A stretch of 64,000 nt of DNA from Delphinus delphis (lineage: Eukaryota; Chordata; Mammalia; Artiodactyla; Delphinidae). A program made the translations under genes and the position numbers. The stretch is from contig NC_082684.1 in the NCBI RefSeq assembly GCF_949987515.2, forward strand, positions 117,780,080 to 117,844,079, written 5' to 3'. Positions 12,110 to 23,432 of the stretch are shown one piece after another (position 1 is the stretch's first letter; every line of letters begins with the position of its first letter). The notes beneath the pieces were generated by a model, which saw only the letters and a list, made by a program, of their open reading frames with translations, was not told the origin of the DNA and did no database searches.

Positions 12110-12445
12110 GAAAGTTCTGGAGTGGGACATCAGAAAGACATGTGTGTGTAACAAATACACACTACTGTATATAAAGTAGATAAACAACAAGGACCTACTC
12201 TATAGCACATTCAATGTCTTGTAATAACTAATAATGGAAAAGAATCTGAAAAAGAATATATATATATATAACTGAATCACTGTGCTATACACCTGAAACA
12301 TTATAAATCAACTATACTTCAATAAAGAAAGAAAGACACGCATGTGAATCCCAGTTCAGCCACTTGCGGATAGGTGAGCTAGGAAATCTCAATCATCTGT
12401 CAAACAAAGAAAATAGTAATAATGCCTACCTGCAGTAGACAAATG
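12110..12445 (+). mobile_element. MIR SINE interrupted by an L1 insertion
   Basis: The left part (12110-12140, ...GTGGGACATCAGAAAGACA) joins in MIR order to the right part (12330-12445, ...GTGAATCCCAGTTCAGCC). The intervening L1 3' end occupies 12141-12329. The 9-bp duplication AGAAAGACA at 12132-12140 and 12330-12338 marks the insertion. Confidence 0.7.
12141..12329 (+). mobile_element. L1 3'UTR end (cetartiodactyl type), 189 bp
   Basis: It contains GGACCTACTCTATAGCACA, a (TA)6 run and the terminal AACTATACTTCAATAAAG. The same order appears at the end of the L1 at 57283-58338. An extremely 5'-truncated insertion into a MIR. Confidence 0.9.
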
Positions 12446-13067
12446 CATCATGCCTCCCCACTAAAGCCACTTTTTGAGCCCTCAGTCCTGGCAGCCTCTG
12501 GGCCATAAAATCCCACCTACACCCCTCTCTGGCATTGGACCCAGGCTGGACCCCAGACTGAATCTAGACCAATAGGAACATGGGAATTTGGAATTGGGGC
12601 TTTAGAGGTACAGCCAGTTAGCTATGAGGGGCTGAGTTTCTAGGTTATGTAGAGTCAGTCACTAAGGCCACCACTGGTCGGCAGTCTCAATGTGCACAAA
12701 GTTGAATGAGCAGATGTTCAGCAGGAAGCAAAGATAGAGAAGTCGCTTTTTCTAGCTCCAGTCCCCATGGAGCTGTAATTAGGTCTAAGAGATTTGTCAG
12801 TATCATCCCATAAATTTTCTTTTTATTTGAAACTCTTTGAGTGAATTTCCGGTGCTTGCCAGCATTATGCCCTGGTTGAGAGCTTCATCAAATAGTGGCA
12901 ATAACAATGATGACTCCAAGATGAGTCCAGTGACAATGACAATGACTTCCATGGCCTCAAATGGTCTTGTGTAAGACTGGCCTTGGTCTGGGTAAAGCCA
13001 CTTATAAATCACTGATCTAATCATGAGGTCACTACCACAATAATATAAATGCATATCCCAGGATCTT
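12446..13067. other. Unassigned non-coding DNA
   Basis: No repeat, exon or RNA recognised. The minus-strand 83-codon frame at 12803-13054 has no recognisable domain. Confidence 0.4.
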
Positions 13068-13232
13068 GCTACTCAAAATGTGGTCCTTGGACCAACAATG
13101 GCAGCATCACTTGGGAACTTGTTAGAAATGAAGAAACTCAGGCCTCACTCCAGACTTGGTGAGTCAAAATCTGCACTTTTCAAGATCTCCAGGTGATTTT
13201 TATGCCTGTGAAGTTAAAGAAGCACTACTTCA
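13068..13232 (+). mobile_element. MER5-type hAT DNA transposon remnant
   Basis: It reads CTCAAAATGTGGTCCTTGGA, GCATCACTTGGGAACTTG, a CACTCCAGAC segment, CTCCAGGTGATTTTTATG and a closing GAAGCACTAC. This is the full order of the non-autonomous hAT-Charlie element MER5, including degraded inverted ends. Confidence 0.85.
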
Positions 13233-13706
13233 GTACCTGCCCAGTGAAGAGAGGTGCCCGTCAGTCACCTCTTGATCACCAGAACTGGCTCAGGTGATGT
13301 GTTTGGCTGAGCACACCTCCCATTCCTCCTCATGGTTCCACAGACATCCTCCTGACTCTGAATGCCAGATTTAAGTGCACAACATCCCTGCTGAAATGGG
13401 AGCATTCTGCTGTCAAGAAGAAAAGCTGGACTAGGCATCTCAAGGGCCATCCGTTGGCCATTTGATCCTGGACGAGTTGCATGGCCCCATTAATTTACAG
13501 GATTTAACATCCATTTCTCAGATTATAAATCCTCAAAGGGCTCTTCCCAGTAGCCAGCACACCAAATAAATATGTCCATTAAATATTTGCTGCAGGCTTT
13601 TTCAGCCCCCACCATTCAAAAGTCTAGTGGAGGCAACTTGCAAAGCACAAGGAAAATGAAATCGAAATCACTCAGCTTTCATCTTCTAGCGACCAGATTT
13701 TCAGTA
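13233..13706. other. Unassigned non-coding DNA
   Basis: No feature recognised apart from a 61-codon minus-strand frame without a recognisable domain. Confidence 0.4.
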
Positions 13707-13719
13707 AAACAGGAATAAC

Positions 13720-13924
13720 TGGGCTTCCCTGGTGGCGCAGTGGTTGAGAGCCTGCCTGCCGATGCAGGGGACACAGGTTCGTGCCCCGGTCCGGGAAAAT
13801 CCCACATGCCGTGGAGTGGCTGGGCCCGTGAGCCATGGCCGCTGAGCCTGCGCGTCCGGAGCCTGTGCTCTGCAACAGGAGAGGCCACAACAGTGAGAGG
13901 CCCGTGTACCACAAAAAAACAAAC
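13720..13924 (+). mobile_element. CHR short-form SINE
   Basis: Head GGGCTTCCCTGGTGGCGCAG at 13721, B box near 13776, and tail (ACAAAAAAACAAAC). It has a perfect 13-bp target duplication, AAACAGGAATAAC at 13707-13719 and 13925-13937. The perfect duplication suggests a relatively recent insertion. Confidence 0.97.
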
Positions 13925-14039
13925 AAACAGGAATAACCACCAATCCTAGGGTTTTAATGACACAATAGAAGGTTTAAATTATGGATTTCATAGAGTCAGA
14001 ATGAGAATACACATGCTTATTTTTCTTTTCTTTCTTTCT

Positions 14040-14351
14040 TTTTTTTTTTTAAAGAAGATGTTGGGGGTAGGAGTTTATTTATTTATTTTTGCTGTGTTGG
14101 GTCTTCGTTTCTGTGCGAGGGTTTTCTCTAGTTGTGGCAAGCAGGGGCCGCTCTTCATCGCGGTGCGCAGGCCTGTCACTTTCACGGCCTCTCTTGTTGT
14201 GGAACACTGGCTTCAGACACGCAGGCTCAGTAGTTGTGGCTCACGGGCCTAGTTGCTCCGCGGCATGTGGGATCTTCCCAGACCGGGGCTTGAACCCGTG
14301 TCCCGTGCATTAGCAGGCAGATTCTCAACCACTGCGCCACCAGGGAAGCCC
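14040..14351 (-). mobile_element. CHR long-form SINE
   Basis: On the minus strand it begins GGGCTTCCCTGGTGGCGCAG (14351 downward), carries GGTTGAGAATCTGCC and the long-form body with CCACAACTAGAGAAA, and ends in a TAAATAAATAAA tail plus a further A-rich stretch. TTTCTTTCTTTCT-like sequence on both sides is the likely target duplication, but low complexity makes its length uncertain. Confidence 0.92.
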
Positions 14352-14595
14352 CCTTTCTTTCTTTCTTTCTTTTTCTTTTTGTTTTTTCCAATTACCCTGT
14401 TCAGACAGAGACAGGAAGTTTCATTCTTTCTGCTTGGATGAAGAGGTGGGGATTGCCAAAGGGGCAACATATTGGATCTACCTGACTCCAGGAACAAATT
14501 CCTAGGTTTCATTTCAAGATTTTTCATTGATTTGAGGGAGAATAAGAAAGTGAAATGTGGGAATTAAAACAAAGAGAGTAGGTGTTACTGTCGGT

Positions 14596-14965
14596 CGGTC
14601 CAACGCAGCTCAAATTCTGGCTGTGACTTAGTACCACCTGAGCTTGCCTAAGCCACGTGTCTCTCAGAACCTGAATTAGGCCATCTGTAAGATGGGGGAC
14701 AGCACTTGCCTTGAAGCCTCGTTCTAAGGACTGGGGAAAATGTCATTTCGAATCATGGTTATTCCATAGAGGAAGACATCTCATGACTGTTAAACTCACC
14801 AGGAGCCTCCTGAGGATGGAGCACCCCAAACTTGGCACCCAGAAGGAGTGATGGTATTTAGCCTGCAGAGTTGTTGCAAAGATGAAATGAGCTAATAATT
14901 ATGAATATCTTGACATAGTGCCTGAATATTACCTGTATACATGGTATCAGATACTGTTATTATTT
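14596..14965 (+). mobile_element. MIR SINE, possibly interrupted
   Basis: The first half (14600-14715) reads through CTGGCTGTGACTTAGTACC and CATCTGTAAGATGGGG. The second half resumes at about 14869 with GTTGTTGCAAAGATGAAATGAG and AGTGCCTGAATATTACC. About 150 bp of unassigned sequence separates them, so either an insertion split the MIR or two fragments lie side by side. Confidence 0.65.
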
Positions 14966-15115
14966 TGGGGTCAAACAGATGTGCTCACATCCCAGTAACA
15001 CACTAGCTCTGTGACCATGAACAAGTCTATTGATGGATATTTTATTTCAGAAAAGATTCAGTGTACCTTGTCAAGGTACCTCAGTTTCCTCAACCACACA
15101 ATATGACTGTTTTGA
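14966..15115 (+). mobile_element. Probable second MIR fragment
   Basis: GGGGTCAAACAGATGTG, ACACTAGCTCTGTGACC and CCTCAGTTTCCTCAACC occur in MIR order, with about 40 bp of extra sequence in the middle. Diverged. Confidence 0.55.
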
Positions 15116-15169
15116 CTATTATATGAGAAGACATAGAAAAAGAGTTGGTAATTTTTTTTTCTTTTATTC

Positions 15170-15640
15170 CCCAAATCCATTCTCTGCTCTGTTCTGCTCT
15201 GTGCCCCAGGAGGCTGACCCTGACAAGACACATCCCTGACTCCTTTGTTGGCTGACTTCACTGTGGGTTTGGCCAATGGGAGGCCAGCAGGAAAGTGAGG
15301 ATAGCAAGAGAGACAGACAGGAGTATTTCTTCCTCTTGCCCTCCTTGCTTCAGTGCAACATCTCAAGAACCATCAGCGTTTTCCATAGATGCAGCTTCCT
15401 GGGAAGTGGTCCTTCCTCCAGGGCTCTGTCTATTACCAAGCTCTATAATACTCTCCCTCATCTTCCACTTCAGCCTCAGTGGTGAATCTCCCCACTATGG
15501 CCACTCTCTGGATGCCTCAACACCTCTTATTTGGTCTGTTAACACTGTCCATACCTCTGCAGGAAGCCCCTTCTTGAAAGTTGAAACAGTTGTTTCTTCT
15601 TCAACAATTGTTGTTTCTTGAAACAATTCTGACTGAATTG
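15170..15640. mobile_element. Possible ancient interspersed repeat, family unassigned
   Basis: The stretch GGTTTGGCCAATGGGAGGCC followed by pyrimidine-rich blocks resembles a widespread mammalian repeat that I recognise but cannot name with confidence. Overlapping frames here (15276-15621, 15058-15366) show no protein domain. Confidence 0.35.
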
Positions 15641-17122
15641 TTTCATTCCAGAACCTTGTATGTATCAAAAAACTGGGCCCCCAAAAAGGTGCTCAATTGT
15701 AGGAGACATAGTGTTAGGCTACCTGTCCAAACATCTGCCCTTTCTTTAGAATTGCTTTTCAGTCCCTTTGGAAGGGCAGGACACAATCCTAACCTAAAGA
15801 GAATGAATCCATAGGCAGGATGGAGCCTGTTAAATATATTCTGGAAGACTTGAACTAAGAGAAACAAAGACTGAGTTGGTGAATGGTGGTGGGTGTCCCA
15901 GCCTGATAGGACAGAGGAAGAGAATTTGGGGACAGACCTTACAGTGTTGCTCATAAGTCGTAGCCCATAGATCATGACACCGCCTGGAATGGGGACCACC
16001 CCCCAGCTGGTTTCCAGGGTAGAGACTTGGGTAATTCAGGAGGAAAAGGGACAGGAATGGAGGTGGGCCACCAGGAAGAACATCATTGTCAGTGACATGG
16101 TAGGAAAAGGAAGTGAGGGTGCACAGAATTACAAAAAGATAAAGTGTGGCCTTGGTGCTGGAATCATCTAGCCATTGGACTTTGGGCATCTGTGGTGTCT
16201 TCGATTCTTCTAAACAAGACAAAGGGGTTATTTTACAGGCTAATCTCAAGACACTTGTTATCTCCAGTGGCCCCTATTTCAGGAGTTAGACTTTCCCTAG
16301 TTCATCCTACCTCCTTGAAACTTGCTCTCAAGTTTCTTCCTATCCTTTGCTTTCTGTTTTCCCATCTACCCCAGAAAATCCCTCTTTTAAAAGGCAATTT
16401 GGACTTGAAAGCTATTGACTTAATTTTGTGGCTGATGAAAGTATTTCTGCTAATGGATGTAGCTAGAACCAGATTTGCTTTTAAAATGCTGACCTCTCAA
16501 TAGTCATGTTTTGGCTTTCTACCTCCATTTTATTTATCTAGGTTGAAAATGAGTTTAATGTTTCAAAATGTTGGTTTCAGGGAAAATGTTTATAGAATTC
16601 TTTTATAGAGAGACAATGACCCATGTATAAGGAATATTTACTTAATCACTAGTTCAATCATTGACTCAATTTGGGAAAATGAAGTCTTTGGGGAACTCGG
16701 GTCCTCCTTTTGTCTTTGTTTGTTTAAAGATGGCCTTAAACACCTTGTTGAAAATAAAGCACAGAAGTGTGAAGTATGGATTTTCATTTGCATATATTTA
16801 ATTCCTGAGTAGTAGAGGGGATACTGTGCATTGCTGCATATGCCCACAATTGAAATAAAAGATTTTGATTCTTTCTTGAAGGATGACATTAATATTGCTA
16901 TTTTTTTTAAATAAATGTTTTGGCATCAGATATCTGCTATGTGTATTAGAGTTCCAATTTAAATTTGCAACTTCTATGACTATTTGGTTATCATCAGAGG
17001 TGCCAAATATATTTTCTTGGTAGAGAAACCATAAAATATGACTGCTCCTCTGGTTCACAAAATAAACTGAAGAAAGACAAAGTTGTTGTCACAGCCATAA
17101 GTCTCTACTGCAAGTAAAAGGA

Positions 17123-17162
<40 letters not shown>

Positions 17163-17319
17163 GCTCAATTTTTAAAAATGAAAAATATCATAAATCAAAT
17201 TTTAAAGATGAATACTTCCCCCATTCCCACTTAAGTTTGAAATGAGGTAGCTTATGTGTTGATTTCTTTTGGTTCAAATTCTGTTGTTTTTATTGTCAGT
17301 TCTAAGTGCTCTTAAAAAT
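15641..17319. other. Unassigned non-coding DNA
   Basis: Frames of up to 139 codons (15830-16249 minus, 16144-16503 plus) overlap one another and carry no domain. A (TA)n array at 17124-17156 is listed separately. Confidence 0.4.
17124..17156. repeat. (AT)n microsatellite
   Basis: A pure run of about 16 AT units with sharp edges, flanked by unique AT-rich sequence. Confidence 0.95.
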
Positions 17320-17751
17320 TATATGGCAATACAAATTATAAATTAAGAAGCATGACAAGGAACTTTGACTCAGAATCAGACTTCTGGGATGATAATTTTA
17401 AGAAATAACTAAAGAAACAAAACCCATGGAAATGAACATATTCATTTTAACATTATCTATTATATGGAAAAAATGGAGACAGTTTATAAGTCAAATAATG
17501 AGACATTTAATAAGTAAAATACAGAACATAAAACTCAGTAGAATGACTTAGAGCCATTGAATGGAAATGGCTTTGGTAACAACATGGAAAATCTTTGGCA
17601 TACAGAGTTCACCAGAAAGAACAGAATACAAAGTTATATGGTCACTATGATTATGACTATGTAAAGCTATGATCAGATTTTATAAGGGAACATATAAAAA
17701 TGAAACCACTGTATTAGATTTATGGGATTAGAGGTAATATATTTATAAAAG
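17320..17751 (+). mobile_element. Probable old L1M 3' end
   Basis: The order CTTCTGGGATGATAATTTTAAG, then AACATTATCTATTATATGG, then GAATGACTTAGAGCCATTGAA follows the ORF2-to-3'UTR segment of old L1ME-type elements, where the wording is 'isolated value, island-mass, sample unit'. Very diverged. A CHR SINE is inserted at its right end. Confidence 0.45.
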
Positions 17752-17759
17752 AAATCTTT

Positions 17760-17971
17760 GGGCTTCCGTGGTGGCGCAGTGGTTGAGAGTCCGCCTGCCG
17801 ATGCAGGGGACACGGGTTCGTGCCCTGGTCCGTGTAGATTCCACATGCTGCGGAGCGGCTGGGCCCGTGAGCCATGGCCACTGAGCCTGCGCGTCCGGAG
17901 CCTGTGCTCCGCAACGGGAGAAGCCACAACAGTGAGAGGCCTGCATACCGCAAAAAAAAAAAATAAAAAAT
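17760..17971 (+). mobile_element. CHR short-form SINE
   Basis: Head GGGCTTCCGTGGTGGCGCAG with one substitution, B box GGTTCGTGCCC at about 17815, and a mixed A-rich tail. The target duplication is AAATCTTT at 17752-17759 and 17972-17979, short but exact. Confidence 0.95.
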
Positions 17972-17979
17972 AAATCTTT

Positions 17980-20027
17980 TATCACTGTGATAAAATTTCT
18001 CTTTACAATTTGAAATGGGAAACCTGAATCTAGGAGAAAGAATTCTCTGATAGGACTCTGAAGTTGGAAGGGAAAGAAATGAAGGTTTATTTGTCTTAGG
18101 GATTATTGGTTGCTGGAAGCAGAACACCACTCAACCCAGCTTAAGTAAAAGGGAATTTATTGCAAAGAGATAATATGAACACAGAAAGAGAATCCTAGCT
18201 GGGTTGCAGAACAGTGTGGGGCTAGAAGTAGAAATGGAGCCACTGGCCCATCGTGGCCTCACCAGACACATGAATAAAACATTTTAAATGAAGACCAGAT
18301 CCAACCCCAGACTTGCATGACCCTGAGAGTGCAAGCCTCCCTGTCTCACCCTAATCGTGCCCATGGGTTCTGTATTTACAACTTTGACATTTTGTTCACC
18401 GTGGATTTTGCATTAATTTTTATTTATTAAAATACTGTAATAAAATATTCTTTGGCTTACTCTTTGAGGGTTTTTTTTTACTCCCCCTTCAATTTTGTGC
18501 CCACAGAGAGTGCCTCACTCACCTCCTGCTAATCCCTACAGTGGTGTTTGAAATTCCTCCCTCCAAGCCTGTCCCTGGATCACAGTATTGTTTCCCAGTA
18601 GGCTCTTTGCAATCTTAGTCCATTACCTGATAATAACACAGGAACCCATTAGTAGGTATTTTCATGCCAGACTGGTTGTGTTCATCAGATGAGCTGAGAG
18701 TGAGCACAAGGCATACAACCTTTGATTAGGAAGAGAATAAAGACAGGAAAACCTGTCAGGGAAAGCTCTGGCCCCTGGAGGGAGAGAATGGGCCAGAGCA
18801 AATGCACACCATCTTTATAGCCTTTCCAGGGTTGAGTAAAACACTTGCACATCCTCTTGCCTTCCTTTCTCTACCAGCTCCCTATTAGGGTGAAAACTAG
18901 CCATCTGTGATGGATATGCCCATGACCTAGATGGATTTCCCCTGTAAGAAGCAGTCCACCAAGGAGACCCTTGATGGTGGATTTCAGTGTTGGCTTCCTT
19001 CACCTACAGCCAGCCCTGGACACCCAGCTCTGTGCTCATGGAGCCCAGACAAGCCTTTCCTCTTGACTAAGGCTCTCACCCACAATCCCAGCATGAGTCC
19101 CACTTGCCCTCATGCACACTGATTGTTAAGACATATCAGGAGGAAAGATGATGGACGATGCTTGCTTGCTTTTATTCAAAGTGTGCTTCTTATGAGAGAG
19201 AAATGTCACTTGTGCCCGTTTGTTTTCATATTCATGAAAGTACTACATTTGCCGTCCTCTCCTCTTTTCTCTCTTCGTTTTCTAATCTTCTCCTCACACT
19301 TCTTCCTGCCCCCCTCTTACCTCTCACTCCTCACTCTACTCCAATATTTCTTCTAAAATGTGGCTCAGCAGCTAAGGGAGCTGTCATCTTTGGAACCTCT
19401 TGTCACAAGGGATGTGAGGAAGGATCTATCTGATGTGAGAAGCCCAGATTTTCCCTGTGGGGTGAATCTCTCTACTCGGACCTGAAGGAGAGTCATTCGC
19501 CTTCTCTCTGTGCACGTTTCTGAGTCTTCCTCTTGGGTTATTGGGTTAATCACCGCTCCTTCTTCCTCTAGGAAGGACCTGAGGCTGCTCCTATGTGTCA
19601 CGTACTGCCCGATGGCAGATGAGAATAGGAAGTTACTGATAAGTCAGCCTTTCCTGGGACTGGATGCCAGGAAGAGAAAGCACTTGGATTGAATTACCAA
19701 GCCCATGGAGAGTTCCAGGAATGCTCAGTCTTGGTGCCATCTTAAGATTGTCTCCTTTATTTGGTGGTTTAATTACCATATCTGTCAACTACATTTTTTT
19801 AAATCAGTCATCACAATCTTGGATGCTTTGGGCTGATCTTTAAATGACTAAACTCTGTGGCCAAGATAATGGCATTCACCTTCCAATTTTCATGCTTTTA
19901 TTTCATCTGCAAATCATTTGCCTTTGAAGACAGTAACTGAATAGTTCAAACTTTCTGATTCATCTGTATTAGCAGACCTTGTAGAGCCCCAATAGAATGA
20001 TCTTACAAATCTTTCTCACCCCTCTCC
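17980..20027. other. Unassigned non-coding DNA
   Basis: At 18090-18470 the text (AACCCAGCTTAAGTAAAAGG, then a TTTTATTTATTAAAATACTG end) has the feel of an old repeat, but I could not assign it. Frames at 19123-19433 lie in pyrimidine-rich sequence and look incidental. Confidence 0.4.
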
Positions 20028-20086
20028 ACACAAACACACACACACACACACACCCCACACACCCCACACACTCACAACCCCACACA
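20028..20086. repeat. (CA)n / C-A rich microsatellite
   Basis: An imperfect CA array interrupted by CCCC blocks. Confidence 0.9.
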
Positions 20087-20735
20087 GTGCCTATTTTGCA
20101 AGGTAACACCAGAACCTAACAAAAAACTAGAGAAACAGAAAGACTTCAACTACAAGGTTTCCAACCTTTTTCTCCCCCTCTTAATGCAGCAAGATCAGAT
20201 ACATTCAAGTGTGAAAGACATTGACCACTGTATCTAACAATTTTTCTGTGTTTAAGCCCGTGAATTCATACTTACATACACAATAATTATGCTTCTTTAA
20301 TTATATAAACAAAAGCTGTAAACATATTTCTTTTGAACAAACTCTGGAGGTGACGGCACTTTGGCTAAGTGACACATTGGCCTCCTTCCTAAGGAATAAA
20401 ACCAGGAGTTGAAACCAATGCCCCTCCCCCACTGCTTCTCCCAGTCTCATTTCCATCCACCTCTATGCAGCCTCCAAAATGGGGACACAGACTGTCTCAG
20501 CACATACTGCTGCCTTGCACTCTGCCGAGGGGCACTCTTTCCCTAGAACACAATGTGTGTTTTATGCAATGCAGCAACCATGTTTCCACCACCCTCTAAT
20601 GACACAAACCTTCGATAGCCCAAATCAAACTCAGGATCAAGCCAACCTGTTATCTTTGTTTTGCTGTTGTGCCTTCAGATGGTCCTCCACAAAGCCAGAA
20701 GTAAAAAATGTATAACTCAATAGCGGAATCACTTC
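20087..20735. other. Unassigned non-coding DNA
   Basis: No repeat or gene recognised; one 78-codon frame at 20479-20715 has no domain. Confidence 0.4.
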
Positions 20736-20945
20736 AGTGTGGGGTCAGACAGACCCAAGCCTGAACGCTGGCTGTACCACTTAAAAACTGTGACCTTGGG
20801 CAATTCATCCACATTGTCTAAACCTCACTTTTCATGTTGCTAACCTTGGATTGATAATGCACACCATAGTGACCTCGAGCAGATATAAATCACAAAGTAC
20901 TGCTCCAGGAACATTTTAGGGGATCAGTAAGTGTGAATCTGCTCC
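20736..20945 (+). mobile_element. MIR SINE, near full length
   Basis: GGGGTCAGACAGACCC, CTGGCTGTACCACTT, GTGACCTTGGGCAATTCATC and a GATCAGTAAGTG end follow the MIR order from tRNA-like head to tail. Confidence 0.85.
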
Positions 20946-21184
20946 ATGTCACACACTTTTCCTTTCCTCTTTGAATCCTCCATTCTAAGCAAGGATGGCC
21001 AAGTATCATCTTGCTGTAAGAGAAACTGCTTAGTATTACTAGTAGTGTGTGCATTAAACATGAATGATACAGCTACCCTGGGGCCCAGGAGCTTACCATG
21101 TCCTTTACATTTGGGGGATTGTCTAGCTTCCTACTTTGGGCAGAAGAGGACACCAAAGCATCATGTAGGTTTGGCATAACACAA

Positions 21185-21530
21185 ACAACAGAGATTTTAA
21201 TGGCATCACCTCCCAAGGGAAGGACCAGCCAGCTTAAGGTAACTTGCTGTAGTCCTTTCTACACAATTTAACATCTGACAGTTTGCAGTGCCTAGCCAGC
21301 CATGGTGCTGTGTTTTATTACCAGCCATTGAAAATAATTAGTTGGTGACCCAGAAAACTGATATATAAAATCCTCTTAATCACCAATATGGCTTTCAATT
21401 ATACAGCGTAAACTTATTAACCTTTTTACTGCTGAGACTTGATTTATGGAATTTACCTACATAACCATTATGAGCAGAGATAAAAAGTATATTAACTGAG
21501 GTGTTGGCGTTAACAATAAAGAACTGCTTT
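21185..21530. promoter_or_regulatory. Candidate conserved non-coding element
   Basis: Repeat-free AT-rich DNA with AATAATTAGTTGG, CTTATTAACC and GTTAACAATAAAG, a mix of homeodomain- and HNF1-like cores. The call rests on appearance alone. Confidence 0.2.
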
Positions 21531-21639
21531 TCCCCATCGTGGAGCCTTAAGTGGTGATGGCAGCCTCCTATGAAGTCTCTAGGGATTCATTTGTCTCCTG
21601 CAATCATTCAGTAATGGTTGACTGAGGACCTATTGTCTG

Positions 21640-21830
21640 TCTGTGTGGCTTTGTAACTTAACAGGGTAAAGTCCAAATACCTTAGCATGGCCCCAGCCTT
21701 ATCTGGGGTTAGTTTCACCCCAACCCAAACTTTTCCAGCTTCCTCTCCTAAAAATTCACCATCCTCCAATGAGCTGTGCTTTTCACCACTCCATTCTCTG
21801 GCCATGTGTATTTTCTGTCTTTAATGGATC
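21640..21830 (+). mobile_element. L2 LINE 3' fragment
   Basis: GGGTAAAGTCCAAATACC, TAGCATGGCCCC and the following cytosine-rich stretch ending CACTCCATTCTCTGGCC match the usual 3' segment of L2. It leads directly into a CA-rich tract. Confidence 0.7.
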
Positions 21831-21849
21831 CACCTATGTCTGCCAACAG

Positions 21850-22300
21850 CCACACACACACACACACACACACACACCCCTCATATCCACACACCCACAA
21901 CCCTATACATACTCACACAGCCCCTCATACATAAAACCCCCCCAAACACCTGTATGCAACCCCATACACACATACATACAACCCTTACATACTCACAACT
22001 CCCTCACAACCTCCCCCACAGCACTACACACCCAACCCATCACACACGCATATGATTCTCCCACACACACCCACAATCCCTCCATACATAGCACAATCCC
22101 TATACACATACCTACAACCCCACGACACACATATAACTTCCTAACAAACCCCCAAAACACACACCAACCACTTCGCACACACCTACACACACTATCTCCC
22201 TCACACATACAACACACACACACAACCCTCCCACACTCACACACACATGCGCAATCCCATGCCCACACACATACACAAAAACCCTCCCTTCCACACACAC
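21850..22300. repeat. Long C/A-rich, strand-asymmetric low-complexity tract
   Basis: A (CA)14 run opens about 450 bp built from CACACA, CCCACAA, CATACA and CTCACA words, with only about ten G residues on the plus strand. A 185-codon open frame crosses it only because stop codons are rare in such sequence. It probably arose by expansion and decay of a CA microsatellite. Confidence 0.9.
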
Positions 22301-23377
22301 TGATAGCAAACCCCTTCTCTAACTGAAGAGGTCCTTCTCGTTTGGGGTCTTGTGAAATTTCTCCAGTCTCCAGGGTAGAATGTGTCACTGCCTCATTTCT
22401 GCTACTTCACTTTCCTCAGAGAGTTCACCAGGGATCAGAGTACATGTCATCCCAAGGGACTACACACTCCTTGTCATTAGGCGAGTGTGCCTCATTCATT
22501 GGTCACGCCCAGCAGAGGGGACTGCATCTCAATGAGCTGAGGTCACAAAGGAAGCAAGCAACAGGGCTCTGCTCCCAAGAGCCTTTGTCTATTTAAGTGT
22601 GTGTATGTGTATGCACTTGAAGCAAATTCAAACCAACCAATAAGAAAACAAGTTTTAAATAACATTATACATGAGACAGAGAGAGAGGCTTCCCAAGAGT
22701 TATCAAAACACAAATCTTCGACTTCAGCAGTATGTGTGGTGATGGCCCAGAGCAGAGAAATGACCCAAGGAAAGAACCAGCAACAGGAGCACCTGAGTGA
22801 TTCTCAGGAAGTAACCAGACTGCTGGCTCACAGAAAGGGTCAACCGTGCATGAGAAGCGGGCAGGTGACAGGGTGAGCAAGTACTCAGAGGACATGCAAA
22901 GCCTTCAGCTTTGATCACCAGAGCCACTGCAGACTCCAGAATTCCCAAAGTGCTTTGAACTCACGCTCACCATGGCCAGTGTCACGCACTCATGCCCACG
23001 CTCTGTGTTGTGTAACCAGTGGGCACACCCAGCATGAGTGAAAGTCACTAGGAAAACATGGGCCCCAAAGACATGTTATTGAGAACAGTATTCCAGAATA
23101 ATATCACAATAGTCATCTCAGGGAAAATCAGAATTTTGTTGGCCTTCCTTACACTTATTTTATGGTTTAACACTGCTTTCATTCAGAATTCTAATAGGAA
23201 GGGACAGTGAGGGTGAAATCATAATTGCTTCACAGTTTAAGGACACTGAGGTCTTAATCTTGCTGGGATTAAGTTATATATTATACAACATTAATTTTAT
23301 TAATATTTTTTGTCCCAAGTCAGATTTTATAAATTCACTAATGGTAAGAACAGAATCATTTTGCAATGCAGCAATAA
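22301..23377. other. Unassigned non-coding DNA
   Basis: No repeat recognised. Frames of up to 91 codons at 22342-22948 overlap on both strands and carry no domain. Confidence 0.4.
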
Positions 23378-23432
23378 TTAGCACAACATTGTAAATCAAC
23401 TATACTTCAATAAAAAAATAAAAACTATTAAG
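23378..23432 (+). mobile_element. Very short L1 3' end
   Basis: It shares ACATTGTAAATCAACTAT and the CTTCAATAAAAA end with the L1 termini at 12329 and 58338. Only about 50 bp are present, a severely truncated insertion. Confidence 0.75.

Noticed and set aside
13721..13800. tRNA-like sequence with A and B boxes
   Set aside because: It is the head of a SINE; the copies do not fold into an intact tRNA cloverleaf with a 3' acceptor end.
13740..13949. Repeated similar open frames of 60-140 codons at 5.2, 13.7, 17.8, 30.8, 32.5, 45.3 and 63.5 kb
   Set aside because: All are translations of CHR SINE copies on one or other strand and not a protein family.
21769..22326. 185-codon open frame rich in His, Thr and Pro
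   Set aside because: It is a translation of the C/A-rich tract, where stop codons are rare by composition.
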